Of a DNA stretch of 14,402 bases, positions 9,980 to 14,402 are shown piece by piece. The stretch is from Conidiobolus incongruus B7586 (lineage: Eukaryota; Entomophthoromycota; Entomophthoromycetes; Entomophthorales; Conidiobolaceae). Below the pieces are notes generated by a model. That model made no database searches. It saw only the letters and a list, made by a program, of their open reading frames with translations, and was not told the DNA's origin. Every line of letters begins with the position of its first letter. The first letter of the stretch is position 1. The position numbers and the translations under genes are program-made. The stretch covers positions 1-14,402 of the forward strand of contig JNEM01016882.1 of NCBI GenBank assembly GCA_000697335.1, in the 5' to 3' direction.

Positions 9980-11190
9980 AACTAACTCTTTAAAATCTAT
10001 TCTTTAGTTTAATCATATTTAAACTAAAAAGTGATTACTAAAAGTTTTAATATAATATTAATTATATTTAACTATAAAATTTATATAATGATTTAAAATT
10101 TACAAACAGTCTTTAATAATTAGCTTTATTTATATATACTATTTACTGCTAGGTAAATTATTTTGTAATTTTAAGAAAAATTATTCAAACTATACCAAAA
10201 TTTAAAAAAAATTAAAATTTTTTTTTAATTATTATTATTTTAATAAATAATTAATTAATAACAATTTTATTATTCCAATTGAAAAATTATCAAGGTATAT
10301 TTATATTAGCTATATAATTATATTATATATATAATAAAACTAATCTTTATATAATTAATTTAAATATAAAATAAATTTTGTATAATTTAACTAAAGCTCT
10401 AAAATTAACTAAAGTCTCTAAAGTTAAATAAAACTTGATATAAAATAATTCAAAACCAATGTTTTTTTTAATAGATTATTATAATTTATGATTTAAAAAT
10501 TAATTTGTATATTTCTTTATTAAAACAAAAATTGTAATATTAGGATATATTAAAACAATCATTTTTAATAACTTAAATATATTATTAATTTACTTATTTA
10601 TAAATATTAATTATTATAATAAATTTTAGAAATATATATTTATTATATATTCTTGAAAAAAAAAACTAATTAATCATTATTTTTATATAATTTTTTATAT
10701 AAAATTATTTTCAATATAATACAAAGATATTTATAATACTAAATTATAATAATATAATATATAATTAAATCTATAAACATTTTCTAATAAAATATAATTG
10801 GAAAAACCACCTTATTTGATATATATCTTAAAATATAACCTTGTTGATTATAATTGCTTTGGGTAATAAAAAACTAAACTTATAAGAATAAAAATTTATA
10901 TATATATAAATATTTAAATAATTTGTGAAATATCAAATTTCATTGTTTTATAAAAAAATGCTTTTTAGTTATTAGAAGGTTGCCAGAAATATGCCAAAAA
11001 GCTTTTAATAATAAAGAAGAGTATTGATTTCATATTATATATTTATCCCTATAACTTATATACTAAACTAATAATGTATTTCAAATCACAAAAAACAAAT
11101 TATTTATAATTCAGAAAAATAAATCATTAAACAATCAACTATATTATTAATGATCAAAATTACAAACTATTTAAAATATTGAGGTTCCAT
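9980..11190 (+). mobile_element. mariner transposon relic, copy 3
   Basis: This third copy of the family is on the plus strand and near full length. The left end carries CATATTTAAACT (10014-10025), and the flank just outside it also matches copy 1. A helix-turn-helix fragment matching copy 1 (TTTACAAACAGTCTTT, CTGCTAGGTAAATTA) lies at 10098-10160. Near 10830-10860 the catalytic block reads YNLVDYNCF, with the third Asp codon at 10846-10848. The C-terminal RRLPEICQKAFNNKEEY ends at a TGA at 11025-11027, matching the C-terminus of copy 1 (RSLPKVWQKVINN). The centre is very AT-rich with stops and indels in all frames. The 3' tail contains TTTCAAATCACAAAAAA, which also follows the stop of copy 1. 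Confidence 0.75.
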
Positions 11191-12239
11191 TCAAACTCAA
11201 AGTATGAATTAAATTATCTTGAAAATCCCAAATATTAAATATTAAATTCAGGTAGACTAGTTTAATTCATAATATACTATAAAACAGATTTTATTTTATG
11301 CTATTAGAGAAATCAATCAATTTTTACATATTACTAAATATCCGTAAAGTGCTAAAGCCAATATTTTATACCTTTTATTGGGATATGTAAATCATCGCGT
11401 AATTTATTAAACAATTTCACCTAGCTAACTCTAAGAAATGAAACCTTTCCTCCAATTTTCAAAATTCGTACTTTTTGAACAATTAAAACACCAGTATTAA
11501 TAAAATTTGGAATATTTTAATATATCCTTTCTAGTTATAATTTTCATATAAATAACTCGATTACAATGTTCATGTTCTTTGATATTTCATATAATTATAA
11601 TATTAATAATTGAATAGAACTTATTTTATTATCACATCACAGATATTGGATAGTTTTTAAAAAATATTTCCCTATTTAATTTATAAACTTACAAAATATG
11701 ATCTGATATTCGAAACAAATCAATTCTAGATATGATTTATTTATTCAAACTTAAAATGAGTTACCAATATTCCAAAGCCATGGTTCATAGTTGAAATTTT
11801 AAATTCAAAAAAAAATAATTAATTATATTTTATAGTTTTCAAAATCTATGAATTTTTGCCTATAATTTTTAGTGTTAATAATCATAAAAATCACACTTTT
11901 GCATTTTGTTTTACAATAATAATAATAGAATTATTGAAACTTCACATTGAATTCAAATTTCATTGAATAATAAAATAAAATATAGTAGGTATATGAGAAT
12001 GCTATATTTAATAAATGTTGTTATATTATTATGTGATTTATTTGTAAACATTGATTTAGTATTTTCTTTTCTGTTTTTACATTCATTTTAATAAGCATTA
12101 ATTTTAATTGATTGACCAATTCTAACAGTTGTATTTCTCTCCCTAAATTTTAAATTACCAATTTATAATATTAAATCACAGTCAAATTATTCTCTAGATA
12201 TCAAGGTTGAGAAATAATTTTAAAATCAAGAATCAAGGA
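11191..12239. other. AT-rich stretch without recognisable genes
   Basis: No open frame, transposase motif or RNA gene is visible. Patches around 11340-11480 are slightly less AT-biased but have no coding signal. Confidence 0.5.
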
Positions 12240-12600
12240 TAAGTTATTATTGAGAAAATTAAGTATTATCTCGGATCGGGAAATTTGCTCGCCATTCCAA
12301 CTAAATTATCTTTCATAGTTTCGAAGATAAATCACACACAAGTAGTATTATGAATTCTTTATAATTTATAACTGTCAATACAACGACAGTCAACTATTCA
12401 ACGCATATTCATAAGAGTTAATAACGCTATACAATCACTATTTGGCAAAAATTTGCTCGGCAATTATTTCTGTCAGAGCCAAGCCCTATAAATTGTTTTT
12501 TAATAAAACCCTTTAAACTAACTTGCTAACCACCTATGGCCAGTTGCAGAAAATCGATTTGATTCACATTGTAAGACCACTTTCATTATTTAAGTAATCA
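12240..12600. other. More balanced non-coding island
   Basis: Base composition is distinctly less AT-rich than on either side and CpG occurs repeatedly (CTCGGATCGGG, GCTCGCC, AACGACAG, TCGATT). There is no sizeable open frame on either strand. AAATTTGCTCG occurs twice in direct orientation (12281-12291 and 12449-12459) with related bases after it. A small hairpin lies between them, with ACTGTC (12371-12376) pairing with GACAGT (12385-12390). It may be unique host DNA that escaped RIP, such as an upstream region, a non-coding RNA or a remnant of a low-copy repeat. I cannot decide which. Confidence 0.45.
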
Positions 12601-13480
12601 ATTTTATAAGAAATTCTCATCTAGATGAACTTATTATATTTTATTGAGTTTTATTAGATACTTTTTATACAATGATTTGACAGTCTTATTCTTTTGATTC
12701 AATTGTAGTAATTAAATTTAATTCCTTGGAATATAACAGGTTTGCTTTTGAAATTAACTAAAGATTTATAAACTTCAAATTTTGAATTATATTTGGTATA
12801 CTCCATAGTTATTGATTTATTTGATTCGAAATTTTTCAAACTATATAGATCTGCCGGTAAAATATTTTGATTAAAGATATTATATCAAACTATTAATTTT
12901 ATAACTATAGAATCATAAATCTATTGATATTATTGATTTTATTATATATCTTTTATATCTGTTATAATGTTTAATTATCAATAATAATGTTTAATTTTAT
13001 CAAAATTTATTTTGACAAATAAATTTTAAAAATTAATATAATTTCGAATAATTGATTAAATCCTAATATTATTTTTATTAATATTCATTTATTTTTCAAC
13101 TGTATACTATTACTTAAACTTAATATCGATAAAGATATTTCATATTTCAAATTTTAATATTTCTGAGAATAGAGTAGTTATAACATTTATATGAATTTTT
13201 AATTAATATAATTTGAAAATATATGAATAAAGAAATTAATATTATAATATTAATAGATTTTATTTTATTTAAAAAATACAAATTATATAGAGACTGAATA
13301 TTAAGACTTTTAATATAAGATATAATATTTATTTAAAACATTGAAAATGCAAAATATTAGGTGGGAGAAAGTTATAAATTCCTTAATTTTTTAATAATAA
13401 AAAAATATTATTAGGTATAATAATTAATTATACTTAAAATATATTTGATAGATATTATCTTTATATTATAATATTTTCTA
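12601..13480. other. AT-rich stretch without recognisable genes
   Basis: The sequence grades from moderately to strongly AT-rich. No gene-like frame, RNA gene or repeat structure can be supported before the right-hand mariner copy. Confidence 0.5.
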
Positions 13481-14402
13481 TTAAAAGTTAAAATTTGGAT
13501 TATATTTAGTTAGTATAATAATAATTAAAAACTTTTATTTTGACAATAGTAATACTTAATTATTACTTTATAATTTTAATAATTGGAATTTTTTATAATT
13601 AAAAAAATATTTTGATATATAAAAAATAAATATAAATATAAGATATAAAATTAATAATTTCCTTTATTTTTAATTACTTTTTGTTATATTTTTGGCAAAG
13701 TTTTATTTTCTAAAAAACAATGTTTTTTATTAAAGATAAATATTTGATATTTTATATATTATTAAATTTTCTTATAAAAATTTTCTTTCTTATAAACTAA
13801 TATTTTAATTATCTAAAACAACTATAATCACATAGGTTATAATATAAAAAACATTTTAAATATGGTAGTTATTTTTAGTTTTTTTTTTCATTAGAAAGTT
13901 TTTTACAATTTTAGCTTTATATATTTTGCAATTATTATGCCAAATAATAGGTTTTTTTTAAATTATATTGTAAATAGTAATTTAAAATAATTTTATTGAA
14001 AAAAATATATATAATTTACTCTTAATTAATTTTTATTAAAAACTAAATAAAAAGCCATATGTTATTATAATTTTTTTAATAATTAATATTTATTTATTAA
14101 TATAAAACTTATTTAAAATATTTATAAAAAAGGTTGATTTAGCTTTATTTAATATCTTGATTTATATTTTGGTAAAGATTTATATAAAACGATTTAAGGT
14201 TTATTAATTATAATTATTTATTTTAAAAGATTTGCTTTTTAGCTATACCTTAATAAGTTTCATTTAATAATAGCTATTTTAGCTTTATTTAAGCTTTAAT
14301 CAAATTATAAGATATTTATATTATATTTATATTAATTAATTTATATTTAAAGTTATATATATATATAAAATAATTATATAACTAATATTAAACAATTTTA
14401 AT
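13480..14402 (-). mobile_element. mariner transposon relic, copy 4 (cut by window end)
   Basis: This fourth copy lies on the minus strand. On that strand the sequence aligns with copy 1 from about the second helix-turn-helix (at the window edge, 14402) to the stop. The stop corresponds to TTA at 13651-13653. The block equivalent to PIILHDNCKIHK reads with CATAATAAT (reverse of 13931-13939), Asp having become Asn by a G-to-A change. TATGTGATTATAATTG, the third catalytic region, is visible near 13826-13841. The 3' tail downstream of the stop matches copy 1, including the AATTTTTT/ATAATT block at 13587-13600. The element's 5' part lies outside the window. Stops and small indels show it is inactive. 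Confidence 0.75.
13501..13543 (-). repeat. Candidate terminal inverted repeat, mariner copy 4 3' end
   Basis: Read on the plus strand inward, this segment starts TATATTTAGTTAG. It tracks the left end of copy 1 (4482-4524) through an A/T-rich core ending in ACTTTTATTTT, with most differences being transitions. As it is at the opposite end of an element in the opposite orientation, it behaves as the partner inverted repeat. Confidence 0.4.

Noticed and set aside
1-14402. Possibility that this is mitochondrial DNA
   Set aside because: There are no respiratory-chain, rRNA or tRNA genes, while a secretory signal peptide, a spliceosomal-type intron and nuclear DNA transposons are present.
1-14402. 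CRISPR array, tRNA or rRNA genes
   Set aside because: There is no regularly spaced repeat-spacer pattern beyond the short 19-bp tandem array, and no cloverleaf or rRNA core sequence was recognised by eye.

Overview
The window looks like an AT-rich compartment of a filamentous ascomycete genome. Most of it is by eye four-fifths or more A+T and has almost no coding capacity. Small islands of more balanced composition interrupt it. Two things point to a fungus that uses repeat-induced point mutation (RIP). Decayed transposase copies carry in-frame TAA/TAG codons where Gln or Trp would be expected. The one clearly intact gene encodes a small secreted protein with an ascomycete-style dibasic (Kex2-like) propeptide site. 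No species can be named from the sequence alone.

Layout. 1-1874: AT-rich desert. 1875-3248: a gene-like island. It opens with a short gene of two predicted exons (about 134 codons, family not recognised) and continues into decayed, gene-like sequence containing an almost perfect palindrome (2827-2879). 3249-4440: AT-rich desert. About 4450-6945: two mariner-type (D34D) DNA transposon relics head to tail, followed directly by a 19-bp tandem repeat. 7013-8300: AT-rich, with a far-spaced inverted repeat pair. 8300-9660: a second island with a single-exon gene at 8886-9254, a secreted beta/gamma-crystallin-like protein of 122 residues. About 9980-11190: a third mariner relic. 11190-13480: mostly featureless, with a more balanced patch near 12240-12600. 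About 13480-14402: a fourth mariner relic on the minus strand, running off the window end.

The genes do not form an operon or an obvious pathway. The picture is of two low-copy islands that kept their composition inside a transposon graveyard, a setting where fungi often keep lineage-specific secreted proteins. The best-supported items are the crystallin-like gene and the mariner family. The first gene and the relic behind it are the main unknown. I saw no rRNA, tRNA, CRISPR array or convincing new multi-gene system.
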